In this document: in pieces, positions 44,657-53,937 of the stretch
How positions within the stretch are numbered: position 1 is the first letter of the stretch
How the letters are laid out: each line of letters starts with the position of its first letter
Origin: Deltaproteobacteria bacterium
GTDB lineage: Bacteria; Myxococcota_A; UBA796; GCA-2862545
Length of the DNA stretch: 56,466 nucleotides
Reading direction: 5' to 3'
Assembly: GCA_007693595.1 (NCBI GenBank)
Contig: REDI01000079.1
Span: 1-56,466, forward strand
Program-made: the position numbers and the translations under genes
The notes under the pieces: model-generated
Databases searched by the model: none
What the model was told of the DNA's origin: nothing
What the model saw: the letters and a program-made list of their open reading frames with translations, nothing else

Positions 44657-46182
44657 ATGCTCCGCGGAGGACTCGTGCGTATCTATGGCCTTGGCTCACC
44701 CCTCTCGATCGTCGCCTTGCTCGCGTTATGGGGCTGCGGAGGCGGTTCTGCGCAAGCACTGGTCGACGTCTCGCCCGCCGACGAGCAGGACTGCCCCGCC
44801 GGGGGGGTGGTCATCTCCACGGGCATCGACGAAGACGGCAACGGCCGCCTCGATCCCGACGAAGTGACCCACACCGAGGTCGTGTGCAACGGCGAGCCTG
44901 CTCCGGTGGACTCCGACAGCGACTCCGAGACCGAGATCGAGACCGACACCGACACCGACACCGACACCTGTGCCGGCCGTCCGCAGGTCGCGATCACCGG
45001 GGTCGAGCTCACGGTACCCCCGGTCGCGGTCCTCGATGATCCCTACCCCTTGCACGTCACCGTCGAAGGCGATGAGGTCGAGCTCTTCGTCAGCGGCGGC
45101 CACCTGCGCGCCAGCGCCTTCACCGAGACCGACGCCGAGGGCACCTACCGCGCCGACGTGCGGTTCACGAGCCCAGGGGGGCCTCAGGTCTTTGCGGTCA
45201 TCGCCCAAGATGGCTGTAGCCTCGCGGCCAGCCCGGTCGAGGTCCCCTCGGTGCAGCGGCGGCTCGTGCTCGATGTCGGCCCCCACGATGTCTGCTACGT
45301 CGGCGGGCCACGCGACAGGTTGACCTGTGTACCCTGGCACGAGAGCCTCTCGGTCACCCGAGACATGCCTCCCCTCGACGTGCTGTACGGCACGCGCCAC
45401 CTATCGGTCGGGGGGGGGACTATTATTGGGGCGTCGCGTGCGCCCTGCTCGACTCCGGCGAGGCGCGTTGCTGGGGGCAGGGCCAGGACACGGGCTTTCT
45501 ATCGGGGATAAGTGGCAGTGGACCCTACCGCAGCCTCTCGGTGCGCGGAGATGCGGTGTGCGGAGCCACGGTCGAAGACGGCACCTTGGTGTGCATCGCG
45601 AGCGTCATCGACGACACGGCCAACGAGGTGGCCATCGAGGCTGGGCAGTCTTTCGAGAGCTTCGCCCCCGCCTTCTCAAGGGATGGGTCGAGTTTCGACG
45701 ATCACGCCTGCGGCATCCTCGAGTCCGACCGCACGCTCGCGTGCTACGCAGCCTATGATACCGACGACACGGTCGACTTCGTGGCCGGCCCCAACGAGGC
45801 GGCGAGCGCCTACCGCAAGGTCGTCACCGCGCGGCACAACACCTGCGCTATCCGCGAGGACGATGACATGGTCGAGTGCTGGGGAGAGGGCTGGGAGGGC
45901 GCGTCGGCGCCGAGCGAAGCGGTGCGAGACCTCTCCTCCTTCTACCTGGGCTTCTGTGCCGTGCTGGCCAGCGATGGCTCCATCGACTGCTGGGGTCGCG
46001 CCGAACACGCGGTCATCGACGACGTCCCGGAGGGCACGGGCTTCTTGTCGGTCCACACCGATGGGGGGGACTCGTCGATGGGGGTCGCGTGTGCGGTGCA
46101 CGAGACCCAGCGCGCCCGATGCTGGGGGCAGCCCGCGTATGGGGCGATCGATCTCCCCCGCGAGCTCGAGCTGATCGACTGA
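44657..46182 (+). pseudogene. RCC1-repeat lipoprotein gene with frameshift in a G9 tract
   Basis: The reading frame from 44657 encodes a lipoprotein signal (SIVALLALWGC), a Cys-flanked module with GIDEDGNGRLDPDE (DUF7151-like), a DSDSETEIETDTDTDTDT linker and a beta domain (about 100-200), then starts an RCC1-type propeller. At G9 (45410-45418) the frame is lost and ends at 45511 as nonsense. In the next frame RCC1-like repeats continue without break: DYYWGVACALLDSGEARCWG, then from 45541 CGATVEDGTLVC, CAIREDDDMVECWGEG, CAVLASDGSIDCWG and CAVHETQRARCWG, ending at 46182. A tract of 7 or 10 G would restore one protein of roughly 508 residues. It is either a real mutation, slippage-controlled expression, or a sequencing error. 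Confidence 0.85.
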
Positions 46183-46185
46183 TCG

Positions 46186-47376
46186 GTGGCGCGCGTCCTG
46201 CTCTGCTGGGAGCTCGGGGAGGGCTGGAGCTATCTGCTCTCGCTTCGATCCCTCGCCGAGCGGCTCGTCGGCTCGGGCCATCGCGTCTCGCTGGCGCTGC
46301 CCACCCTCGACGACGCGGTGCGCGCGCGGTTCGACGGGCTCTCGGTGCGGCTCCTCCAAGGACCGAGCGCGGGGGTCCGCCCGCTCGAACGCACCCCGAC
46401 CGGCTACGCGGATCTGCTCTTGCAGCACGGCTTCGCCGAGGCCGACGCGCTGGGCTCGCGGCTTGAGGCCTGGCAGAGGATCTTCGCCGAGGTGCGCCCC
46501 GAGGCGCTCGTGTTCAACGCCGCCCCGACCGCGCAGATCGCGAGCCGAGACCTCGAGAGCTACCGGGTGGCCTACGGCGTGGGCTACTGGGTGCCGCCCG
46601 ATAGCGCGCCCCTGCCTCCGCTCCGCACCTGGGTCGATGGCGAGGGGGAGCGGGCGGCCGCCTCCGAGGCGCGGGTGCTCGACGTGCTGCGGCCGAGCCT
46701 CGCGCGGGCCGGCCTGCGCACGGGGGGGGCGGGCCTCGCCGACCTGTTGCGCGTGCATCGGACCTTCGTGCGTAGCTTTCAAGAGCTCGACCACTATGGG
46801 CAGCGCGCGGGGGCGACCTACCTGGGGGCGGACTTCGCGTTGGATCATGGGGTTCATCCGTCGTGGCCCGGGGGATCGGCGCCGAGGATCTTTGGCTACC
46901 TCAAGCGCGACTCGCCCTTTCTCTCGACGCTGGTGCGGGACCTGCCGCGGGTCAACGCCCGCGTCATCGCCTGCGTGCCGGGCACCTCCGAGGTCCAACG
47001 CCAGCGCTGGAGCACGCAGAACGTTCGCTTTACGGCTGAACCCCAGCGCCTCCGAGGCGCGCTGGCGGAGGCGGATCTGGTGCTCACCCACGGCGCGGCG
47101 ATGGTGGGCGCCTGCTTGGTCCACGGGGTGCCTGCGGTGGTGCTGCCTGCGACCCTCGAGCAGCTCTTGACCGCTCGTCGGGCCCGCGCGATCCGCGCGG
47201 TGCGGGTGCCTCGCCAGGCCCCTCCCGCCCTCGACGGGGCGGCGCTCGTCGCCGACGCCCTCGCCGACGAGGAGATCCGCCGAAACGCCCAGGCCTTCGC
47301 CGCACACTATGCAGGCTACGACCCGTCGACGGGCGAGGCGACCCTCACCGAGGCGATCGATCGCGCGCTGGGGTGA
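46186..47376 (+). CDS. GT-B glycosyltransferase, MurG/UGT-like
   Basis: A 396-residue protein with a GTG start 4 nt after the preceding stop. The N-terminal Rossmann half begins RVLLCWELGEGWSYLLSLRSLAERLVGSGHRV, the acceptor-binding GT-B opening. The C-terminal half has the donor-site motif LTHGAAMVGACLVHGVPAVVLPATLEQLLTARR, as in glycosyltransferase family 1/28 enzymes such as UDP-glycosyl or rhamnosyl transferases. No membrane segment. The 3' end overlaps the convergent nucleotidyltransferase gene by 32 nt. A run of eight G at 46722-46729 lies within the gene. Acceptor unknown; a surface glycolipid or natural product are both possible. Confidence 0.82.
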   Translation: MARVLLCWELGEGWSYLLSLRSLAERLVGSGHRVSLALPTLDDAVRARFDGLSVRLLQGPSAGVRPLERTPTGYADLLLQHGFAEADALGSRLEAWQRIFAEVRPEALVFNAAPTAQIASRDLESYRVAYGVGYWVPPDSAPLPPLRTWVDGEGERAAASEARVLDVLRPSLARAGLRTGGAGLADLLRVHRTFVRSFQELDHYGQRAGATYLGADFALDHGVHPSWPGGSAPRIFGYLKRDSPFLSTLVRDLPRVNARVIACVPGTSEVQRQRWSTQNVRFTAEPQRLRGALAEADLVLTHGAAMVGACLVHGVPAVVLPATLEQLLTARRARAIRAVRVPRQAPPALDGAALVADALADEEIRRNAQAFAAHYAGYDPSTGEATLTEAIDRALG

Positions 47377-48319
47377 GGCGCACCACCTCTTCGGCCGTCA
47401 CGATCGCGTGGCGCAGTTCGGTGTTTGGTCCTACCCTCGCGCCGGAGAGCACCAGGGTGTCCACCAATGTCGCGCCCCGTCCCACCTCGGCGCCGCCGAG
47501 GACCACGCTCCGCTCCAGGTGCGCTTCGGCGTCCACCGTGGCGTCGGGGGCGATCCAGCGCGGGCGGTCTCCGAGCAGCGCGAGGTTCAGCCGGAGCAGG
47601 TCCTGGGGCTCGGAGAGGTTGACGTCGAGCCCTTGGAGGGGATGTACGCCCAGGGTCGCGCCCTCGTGTACGAGCCGTCCGATGGCGTCGGTCAGCTCGA
47701 CCTCTTGGCGTAGGTCGCTGGCGGGGGTCCTGCGGATGGCCTCGAAGATCGAGGGGGGGAGGCGGTAGAGGCCGCACCCTCGGATCCCGGGCTGGGTCGC
47801 CGGGGGCTTCTCGTGGACCGCGGCCACCGCGCCGGACGGACGCAGCCGGATCGCAAAGTTGCTTTGGAGCGCTTCGGCGGGCGCCCCGAAGCGCGCGCTG
47901 AGCCATCCCTGGTAGCCGGGGGCGGAGCAGGCGCCCAAGAAGGCGCGCAGATCGTCGGGATCGACGTAGACGTCGCCGAGGAGCACAACCGGCGCGCCGC
48001 GCACATGGGGCTCGGCGTGCAGGAGCGCATCTCCGATGCCGCAGGGGGTCGGCTGCACCACCTCGAGGATCTCGAAGTCCGCTGCGCGTGCCCGATCGAT
48101 CACCGGCCGTAGGTGCCCGCGCAGGTAGCCGGTCACGACCACCGCGCGCTCGATCCCGAACCGTCGCAGGAGCCTGAGCTGGTAGCCGATCAGCGGCTCC
48201 CCGAGGAGGGGCAGCATCGGCTTGGGCAGGTGACGGGTGAGGGGGCGCAGGCGCTGTCCACGCCCTGCCGCGAGGATCACGGCCGTCGATGGCCGGCGGT
48301 CGGTAGGGGGCACGGGCAC
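47345..48319 (-). CDS. Sugar-nucleotide (NDP-sugar) nucleotidyltransferase
   Basis: A 324-residue enzyme transferring NMP to sugar-1-phosphate. The signature AVILAAGRGQRLRPLT...KPMLPL (about 13-38) is the GXGXRL-KP motif, followed by LLGDVYVDPDDL (metal Asp), EKPP (about 170) and the NFAIRL region. The C-terminal 60 residues have hexapeptide-like turns (ATVDAEAHLERSVVLGGAEVGRGATLVDT), a short left-handed beta helix as in RmlA2/GlmU-like enzymes. Which sugar is used cannot be read from sequence. It is convergent with the GT-B gene and may supply its donor (inference). Confidence 0.85.
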   Translation of the reverse strand: MPVPPTDRRPSTAVILAAGRGQRLRPLTRHLPKPMLPLLGEPLIGYQLRLLRRFGIERAVVVTGYLRGHLRPVIDRARAADFEILEVVQPTPCGIGDALLHAEPHVRGAPVVLLGDVYVDPDDLRAFLGACSAPGYQGWLSARFGAPAEALQSNFAIRLRPSGAVAAVHEKPPATQPGIRGCGLYRLPPSIFEAIRRTPASDLRQEVELTDAIGRLVHEGATLGVHPLQGLDVNLSEPQDLLRLNLALLGDRPRWIAPDATVDAEAHLERSVVLGGAEVGRGATLVDTLVLSGARVGPNTELRHAIVTAEEVVRLTPARDRSPR

Positions 48320-48422
48320 CTCGCGCGAGGCACCTAACGCCCGATGGTGTCTGCGCGCATGATCCCACCGGGCCCACCGGCTGCGCCCTCCGCGTTACCC
48401 TTCGCTCACGAGGAGGTGAACG

Positions 48423-50021
48423 GTGGAGGAGGATCTCTCATTCTGGGCGTGGGGGCGTACCGATCGCTACCCGACACGCGCGATGCGCCAGGGCCTCCAC
48501 GCCCAGATCGCCGCCTTTCTGGGCGTGCAGCCCCGGCCGGAGCGCGAACCGCCCCCCGTCGACACCCTCGACCTGCCCGCGCCTCGGATCGAGCCGCCGC
48601 CGGCGCTCGCCGGGATCACCTCGACCGATCGCGCGGACCGGGCCCGGCACACCTATGGGCGCAGCTACCCGGATCTCGTGCGCGGGCTCGCCGGCGACTT
48701 TCGGCAGGCCCCCGATCTGATCCTGCGCCCCGAGTCCGAGGATCAGGTCGCGCAGGTGCTCGCCTGGGCCGCGGGGCCGGGGGTGGCGGTGATCCCCTTC
48801 GGAGGAGGCACAAGCGTCGTCGGTGGGGTGGAGTACGACGGGGCCACTCGACCCGGCGTGGTCAGCCTCGACATGACCCGCATGGATCGCGTGCTCGAGG
48901 TGAGGCCCACCTCGCTCCTCGCGCGGATCCAGGCGGGAGCCAAGGGGCCCCGGCTCGAGGCCCAGCTCGCCGAGCACGGGCTCACCCTGCGACACTACCC
49001 CCAGTCCTTCGAGTTCTCGACCCTCGGCGGCTGGATCGCCACCCGCGCCGGCGGCCACTTCGCCACCGTCTACACCCACATCGACGACCTCGTCGCCTCG
49101 TGCCGCATGATCACCCCCCAAGGTCCCTGGGAGTCCGCCCGCCTGCCCGGATCCGGCGCCGGCCCGAGCCCCGATCGCCTGGTCTTGGGCTCCGAGGGCA
49201 CCCTCGGCGTGATCACCGAGGCCTGGATGCGGGTCTTTCCGCGACCGACCTTCCGCGGGCGGGCGTCGATACGCTTCGAGGACTGGCGCGACGCGGTCGA
49301 GGCCACCCGCGCCATCGCCCAGGCGCGCCACTTTCCGTCCAACTGTCGCCTGCTCGACAAGCGCGAAGCGATGCTGAACATGGTCCCCGCCAACGCCGGG
49401 CATGTGCTCCTGCTCGGCTTCGAGAGCGCCGACGCGCCGGTCGGGCACGCCCTGGATCGGTGCATCCAGATCGCCAAGGATCACGGCGGAACGCTCCTCG
49501 ACGGGCCCCACCTGCGCGAGGGGGAGGGGCGCGACGGCGGGGCCGGCGATCGCTGGCGCGAGGCCTTCTTGCAGGCGCCCTACCTCCAGTCCGCCCTCGT
49601 CACCATGGGGGTGATGGTCGACACCTTCGAGACGGCGATCCCCTGGGATGGCTTCGAGGCCCTGCACGACGACGTGGTGCGCTCGGTGCGCGCCGCGCTC
49701 AAGGAGCACTGCGGGACGGGGCTGCTCACCTGCCGCTTCACCCACGTCTACCCCGACGGGCCGGCGCCGTACTACACCTTCCTCGGCCCGGTCGCCGAGG
49801 GGCGCGAGCTCCAGTCCTGGCGCGCCGTCAAGGCCGCCGCCTCCGACGCCCTGGTTCGCCACGGCGCCACCATCACCCACCACCACGCCGTCGGGCGGGT
49901 GCACCGGCCCTGGTATGATCAGCAGCGCCCCGAGCTCTTCGCCGAGGGCCTGCGGGCGGTCAAGCGCACCCTCGATCCCGCCGGGGTGCTCAATCCGGGG
50001 GTGTTGATCGAGGAGCGCTGA
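48423..50021 (+). CDS. FAD-linked alkyl-DHAP synthase-like oxidase
   Basis: A 532-residue flavoprotein of the vanillyl-alcohol oxidase fold. The FAD motif PFGGGTSVVGGVEYDG, then SLDMTRMDRVLEV, TLGGWIATRAGGHFATVYTHIDDLVASCRMI, and the C-terminal THHHAVG (His486-488) match alkylglycerone-phosphate synthase, which swaps an acyl for an alkyl chain on DHAP in ether-lipid synthesis. The RFTHVYPDGPAPYYTFLG block also fits. The His tract and the YTHIDD block make AGPS more likely than a generic D-lactate dehydrogenase-type FAD enzyme. Its GTG start is preceded by a GAGG-type site (AGGAGGTGAACG). Myxobacteria are known to make ether lipids by such an enzyme, which supports the taxonomic guess. Confidence 0.85.
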   Translation: MEEDLSFWAWGRTDRYPTRAMRQGLHAQIAAFLGVQPRPEREPPPVDTLDLPAPRIEPPPALAGITSTDRADRARHTYGRSYPDLVRGLAGDFRQAPDLILRPESEDQVAQVLAWAAGPGVAVIPFGGGTSVVGGVEYDGATRPGVVSLDMTRMDRVLEVRPTSLLARIQAGAKGPRLEAQLAEHGLTLRHYPQSFEFSTLGGWIATRAGGHFATVYTHIDDLVASCRMITPQGPWESARLPGSGAGPSPDRLVLGSEGTLGVITEAWMRVFPRPTFRGRASIRFEDWRDAVEATRAIAQARHFPSNCRLLDKREAMLNMVPANAGHVLLLGFESADAPVGHALDRCIQIAKDHGGTLLDGPHLREGEGRDGGAGDRWREAFLQAPYLQSALVTMGVMVDTFETAIPWDGFEALHDDVVRSVRAALKEHCGTGLLTCRFTHVYPDGPAPYYTFLGPVAEGRELQSWRAVKAAASDALVRHGATITHHHAVGRVHRPWYDQQRPELFAEGLRAVKRTLDPAGVLNPGVLIEER

Positions 50022-50193
50022 GCTCCCTTGCAGCCCTGGCCCGGCGGCGCGGGGACCGATGTGTCATTTCGCTCCATTGTCGCGACGCGGCGTGTCTAGG
50101 CCCACGTTCCTCGGTGTCTCCTTCGACGATCCGAAGGTTGTAGGGTCCAGGCTCGGTGGAACGCGCCTTGCTCTCACCGGGGCAGGAGGATCC

Positions 50194-51837
50194 ATGCCCC
50201 TGCTCATCGTGCTGCTCTCCGTCGCGTTGGCCCGCGAGCCTGTCCCCGATCCCTTCGTCGCTGTCGGCCTCGGGGGGAGCGTGCCCGCGCAGCAGGACAC
50301 GGCACGGGCGACGGTACAGGCCGGAGACACCGTCACGCTGCGCGCGGTACTCTTCGGGGGACAGCGAGCGTGGTGCATGAACCCCGAGCGACACGCGCCG
50401 GTCGGACGGAACACCACGATCGACAGTCGTGGGCTGAATGGCTGCTCGTATACTGTCTCGACCCCTGGCTTTCACCGCTCGGGTCGCTGGTCGGTCGCCC
50501 GGGAGCGGTATGGTTGGACCGCCGAAGGGGCTCGCTTCGTGCAGAGCAAAGACCCGCAGCGGGTGACGATGGTGGTGCCTGATACCCCGGGGGAGCTCGT
50601 CGTGTCGGTCACAGGGGAGGTCACCTGGAAACTCGACTCCGTCGCCAAGCGAGAGCAGACCGATCGCGGCTATGGGACGATCGTGCTGACGATCGAAGGG
50701 CAGGCCTCCAAGCTCACTGCCGAGCAGGCGCGTGCGCTGCTCCTGCGCATGTTTCACGCCAAGATCCCAGAGGGGACCACGCGAGGGGAGGGGCTGACGT
50801 GGGTGGCCTCGCCTGGGTTCGCGAACAATCTCTGGGCGCTGATGGGGTACAAGAAGTACGACCACACCGCTTGCGGTGGCTATCAGGACAAGGTGCTCCG
50901 CCTCCTCGACGATCTTCGAAACAACGGGAGCGACATCGAGAAGTCGATCTTCGATCACTTCGATTATGGTCCGATCCATGCGTACTACGGCGGGCATCAG
51001 GCGGTGGTGCTCTACCCGAAGGGCACCGACTGGGACAAGACCGGCCTGGTGCTCGATCCGTGGCCGGAGCAGAAGCCGACTACCTACGGGATCGCCGACT
51101 GGAAGCAGCGTTTCTCTTTTGGGGTCGGGCCGTCGTCGGTCTATCGAGGGCTCTATCCCCTGACCGGAGGCGCGAGCTATCCTACGCCTGCCGTGCGTTT
51201 TACGCCGGAACAGGTGGCGATCTTCCGCGGTCTGCCGGAGTTCGAGCAGTCTCGACTACGCGCTTTGAGCCCTGAGCAGCGGGCGCGGCGACTCGATGAG
51301 CTGGCCGGGGATGCCAAGCGGGTCGCCATCTCGGTGCACAGCCCGGTCAAGCTCTTGGTGCGCGATGAACAAGGCCGGCGCGTCGGCTATCTCCCCAACG
51401 GCTCCTTTGTCTACGAGATCCCTGGTACGGACGTCGATCTCTTTCCAAGCGCCGACGGCCACCGGGGGGCGGTCTACTTTCTGCCGGAGCGCGCCTACGA
51501 TGTCTTCGCGTATCCCGAGCGTCAGGGCACCTTCGATCTCTCCTACGTCAAGCACCGCGATCGACCCGGCGAGGCGATCCAGCGCTGGCAGGGCCTCACG
51601 GCGACGCCCGGGGCCCAGACGGCGCTGACCCTTCGGCCCCTCGACGCCCATGTGCCCTCGCTCAAGGATCGTTCGGGACGGATCGTCGCGCCCACCATCG
51701 AGCGGGCGCGACCTCGAACACGCGATAGCGTGCGAGACGCGGTGGACTGCAGCGCTCTCTCGGTCGTCGTTCCGGGGGCGACCCTCTTTTGGATGGCCTT
51801 GGCGCTGGTGAGATGGCGCCGTCGACCCCGGCGCTGA
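50194..51837 (+). CDS. Secreted protein with possible Cys-His-Asp catalytic site and C-terminal anchor
   Basis: I start it at MPLLIVLLSVALA because AGGAGG lies 4-8 nt upstream; the frame is open 45 codons earlier. 547 residues with a signal peptide (cut after ALA) and a C-terminal membrane segment followed by RWRRRPRR, so probably inner-membrane-anchored with the bulk in the periplasm. A central region shows DHTACGGYQDKV (Cys227), YYGGHQAVVLYP (His268) and GLVLDPWP (Asp288), in the order and spacing of a papain/transglutaminase-like Cys-His-Asp triad. Flanking domains are beta-rich and unassigned. No family is certain; a peptidase, transglutaminase or inactive variant are all possible. The stop lies 3 nt from that of the convergent gene. 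Confidence 0.7.
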   Translation: MPLLIVLLSVALAREPVPDPFVAVGLGGSVPAQQDTARATVQAGDTVTLRAVLFGGQRAWCMNPERHAPVGRNTTIDSRGLNGCSYTVSTPGFHRSGRWSVARERYGWTAEGARFVQSKDPQRVTMVVPDTPGELVVSVTGEVTWKLDSVAKREQTDRGYGTIVLTIEGQASKLTAEQARALLLRMFHAKIPEGTTRGEGLTWVASPGFANNLWALMGYKKYDHTACGGYQDKVLRLLDDLRNNGSDIEKSIFDHFDYGPIHAYYGGHQAVVLYPKGTDWDKTGLVLDPWPEQKPTTYGIADWKQRFSFGVGPSSVYRGLYPLTGGASYPTPAVRFTPEQVAIFRGLPEFEQSRLRALSPEQRARRLDELAGDAKRVAISVHSPVKLLVRDEQGRRVGYLPNGSFVYEIPGTDVDLFPSADGHRGAVYFLPERAYDVFAYPERQGTFDLSYVKHRDRPGEAIQRWQGLTATPGAQTALTLRPLDAHVPSLKDRSGRIVAPTIERARPRTRDSVRDAVDCSALSVVVPGATLFWMALALVRWRRRPRR

Positions 51838-51840
51838 GCG

Positions 51841-52704
51841 CTACCGATGCCACAGCGGCCCGGCCCAGCCGTCGAGCGGGGTAGGGGGGCCGGGCAGGAT
51901 CTCGCGCAGGTAGCCTTCGGGGCCGATCTCGGGGCGCCAGTGGCGGGGGTAGCCCAGCGCGGTCTCCTCGAAGCGCACGCCGTCGCGCCAGTCGGTCGCG
52001 CGCATGTGGAGGTGCCCGCTGACCACCACGTCGACGGGAAAGTGGCGGTGCCAGTCCTCGGTGTGGCGGGTGCCACACCACGGGACGTAGCGGGGGATGC
52101 GAAAGAGGCGCACGAGGTCGCGCCGCAGCGGCCAGTGGTTGACGAGCACGAGCCGGTGGGTCGGCGGCACCTCGGCGCGCAGGCGATGGCGGGTGTGGGC
52201 GAGGCGGGCGGCGCACCAGGCTGGCTTGCTGGGGTAGGGGGCGGGGTCGATGTACCGCTCGTCGGTCGAGGCGATGCCCGCCTCTCGGGCCCAGGCCAAG
52301 ACGTCGGAGGCATCGACGCCCTCGGGGGCGAAGGAGTAGTCGTAGAGGACGAAGCACAAGGCGATCAGGGTGGGGCGGTCGGCGCCGGGGTAGGCGAGGT
52401 AGGGGTCCTCGGGGGTGTGCACGCCGAAGCTGCGACAGAGCGCGACGAGGTGGTGGTAGCGCGCCTCGCCGACGAGCTGACAGGGGTCCTTAGGGGTGGT
52501 GTAGAGCTCGTGATTGCCGGGCACCCACAGCACCTTGGCGAAGCGGGGCACGAGCAGCTCCCAGGCCTGGCGCAGGTGCGCCTCGGTCTCGCCCACGTCG
52601 CCGGCGACGATCAGCCAGTCGTCGGGATGGGCGGGAAGCTCGGCGAGAGCCCGCGCGTTGTCGGGGTGGCCGATGTGCAGATCCGAGAGGGCGAGCAGGC
52701 GCAT
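51841..52704 (-). CDS. Calcineurin-like metallophosphoesterase
   Basis: A 287-residue cytosolic phosphoesterase with all five classical metal blocks: D8-x-H10 (SDLHIG), GD (AGDVGE, Asp36), GNHE (Asn64-His65), VNHWP and GHLH near the C-terminal third. The two-metal site is complete, so it is probably active. Substrate unknown; such proteins range from nucleotide hydrolases to protein phosphatases. The insert between the GNHE and NHWP blocks is longer than minimal and contains several aromatic residues. It is divergent from the small membrane protein gene. Confidence 0.88.
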   Translation of the reverse strand: MRLLALSDLHIGHPDNARALAELPAHPDDWLIVAGDVGETEAHLRQAWELLVPRFAKVLWVPGNHELYTTPKDPCQLVGEARYHHLVALCRSFGVHTPEDPYLAYPGADRPTLIALCFVLYDYSFAPEGVDASDVLAWAREAGIASTDERYIDPAPYPSKPAWCAARLAHTRHRLRAEVPPTHRLVLVNHWPLRRDLVRLFRIPRYVPWCGTRHTEDWHRHFPVDVVVSGHLHMRATDWRDGVRFEETALGYPRHWRPEIGPEGYLREILPGPPTPLDGWAGPLWHR

Positions 52705-52819
52705 GGGGGAGGTCTAGCCCGTCGGGCCGAGGCGGGGGCGGCCGGGGTGGCCGCGTGGTGCAGGTCGCGGTACGATCGCCCCTCAGCGCAGCGATCGACC
52801 CGTCCCGGACCCTCCCTCC

Positions 52820-53242
52820 ATGTGCCCTCACGACCCCCAGGACCCGCCAGAGACGCCCTCGGTCCCCGAGCCCCCGGTGGCCGATCCGCCTCCCGAGGTC
52901 GATCCGGCGGCCGGCGTGCCCGAGGGCTTCGATCCCAAGATGCCGTATCGTCGCCTCGAGACCGAGGGCTCCACCGAGGACAAGGGGGGCTGCTCGGCGG
53001 CGATCCTGGTGGTGGTGCTGATCTTCGCGGGGGGCAGCGTGATCGCCGCGCTGATCGGCGTGCTCGGCATGTTCGTGGGGGTCGGCCAGATCACGCACTT
53101 TTTTGGAGGCTCCGAGCGCGGTCCGAGGGTAGAGTGGCCCTCGGTGCTCGGCGAGGCGGACTCCGACGAGGGGCCGCATCACGAGCTGGGCCCCGACGAG
53201 CAGCCCGAGCCGGCGAACCCGCCCGACCCTGAGACCGACTGA
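52820..53242 (+). CDS. Small single-pass membrane protein
   Basis: A 140-residue protein: a Pro/Glu-rich N-terminal 55 residues, one long hydrophobic segment (about 59-92, AILVVVLIFAGGSVIAALIG) after a Cys, and an acidic Pro-rich tail. No signal peptide and no recognised family. It is 19 nt upstream of apaG on the same strand, so probably co-transcribed. The hydrophobic segment and low-complexity ends argue for a real but uncharacterised protein. Confidence 0.6.
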   Translation: MCPHDPQDPPETPSVPEPPVADPPPEVDPAAGVPEGFDPKMPYRRLETEGSTEDKGGCSAAILVVVLIFAGGSVIAALIGVLGMFVGVGQITHFFGGSERGPRVEWPSVLGEADSDEGPHHELGPDEQPEPANPPDPETD

Positions 53243-53261
53243 GCCGACACAGGAGGTGTGC

Positions 53262-53648
53262 ATGGTGATTGAGAAGACGACCCGCGGGGTGCGCATCCGA
53301 GCCGAGCCCCGCTACCACCCCGAGCGCTCCGATCCGATCGCCAAGGAGTGGTTCTTTAGCTACGCCATCGAGATCGCCAACGAGTCCTCGGCGCCGGTGC
53401 AGCTCCTGTCGCGGCACTGGATCATCACCGACGCGACGGGCCATGTGCAGCACGTGCGGGGTGCGGGCGTGGTCGGCGAGCAGCCCCGCCTCGGCCCCGG
53501 CGAGCGCTTTCGGTACACCTCCTTCTGCCCGCTGCCCACCTCGCTAGGCTCGATGCACGGCAGCTACACCATGCGCCTCGACAGCGGCGAGACCTTCGAG
53601 GCGGAGATCGCGCCGTTCACCCTGGTCGACCCCAGCACCGAGAACTAG
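53262..53648 (+). CDS. apaG: ApaG protein
   Basis: A 128-residue beta-sandwich protein of the ApaG/DUF525 family. I chose ATG 53262 because AGGAGG ends 5 nt before it; a GTG two codons earlier is less well placed. Visible signature: RGVRIRAEPRYHPE, FFSYAIEIANES, LLSRHWIITDATG and GVVGEQPRLGPGERFRYTS...SLGSMHGSY, which cover the whole domain. Family members are linked to Mg/Co resistance and to binding of pyrophosphate-type ligands, but the biochemical role is unsettled. Not in the usual ksgA-apaH context. Confidence 0.93.
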   Translation: MVIEKTTRGVRIRAEPRYHPERSDPIAKEWFFSYAIEIANESSAPVQLLSRHWIITDATGHVQHVRGAGVVGEQPRLGPGERFRYTSFCPLPTSLGSMHGSYTMRLDSGETFEAEIAPFTLVDPSTEN

Positions 53649-53800
53649 ACGAAGGGGCTGCGCGAGGTCGCGAACCAGGGAGCTCGTGAGGATACCCCAC
53701 CACGCCCAGCTAGAGGTCGCGGTGGAGGATGCTACGTCGGGCGCGATCCGGAGGCGCTCCAGGCGGTGTGCACCCAGCCACGCGCGATCGTGATTGGTGT

Positions 53801-53864
53801 AGTTCCTCTCGGTTTCCCGGACCATCGACATGGCGTATTCCCGCGACGATCGCGGCTGGTTGCG
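53801..53864 (+). repeat. 64-bp direct repeat, copy 1
   Basis: This 64-bp stretch is 60/64 identical to 55759-55822 in the same orientation, 1958 bp away. On the minus strand one frame reads alike in both copies (REYAMSMVRE), and it contains GACGATCGCGG. It lies in the 290-bp gap between apaG and the convergent formyltransferase gene; no other gene is supported in that gap. It may be a dispersed intergenic repeat or a decayed mobile element end. Confidence 0.8.
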
Positions 53865-53937
53865 CCCTTGGGCGTGCACCTCAACAGCTGCTCGCCGACC
53901 ACGCCTACGTCGAGCAGCGGGCCCTCGATCTCTCCGC

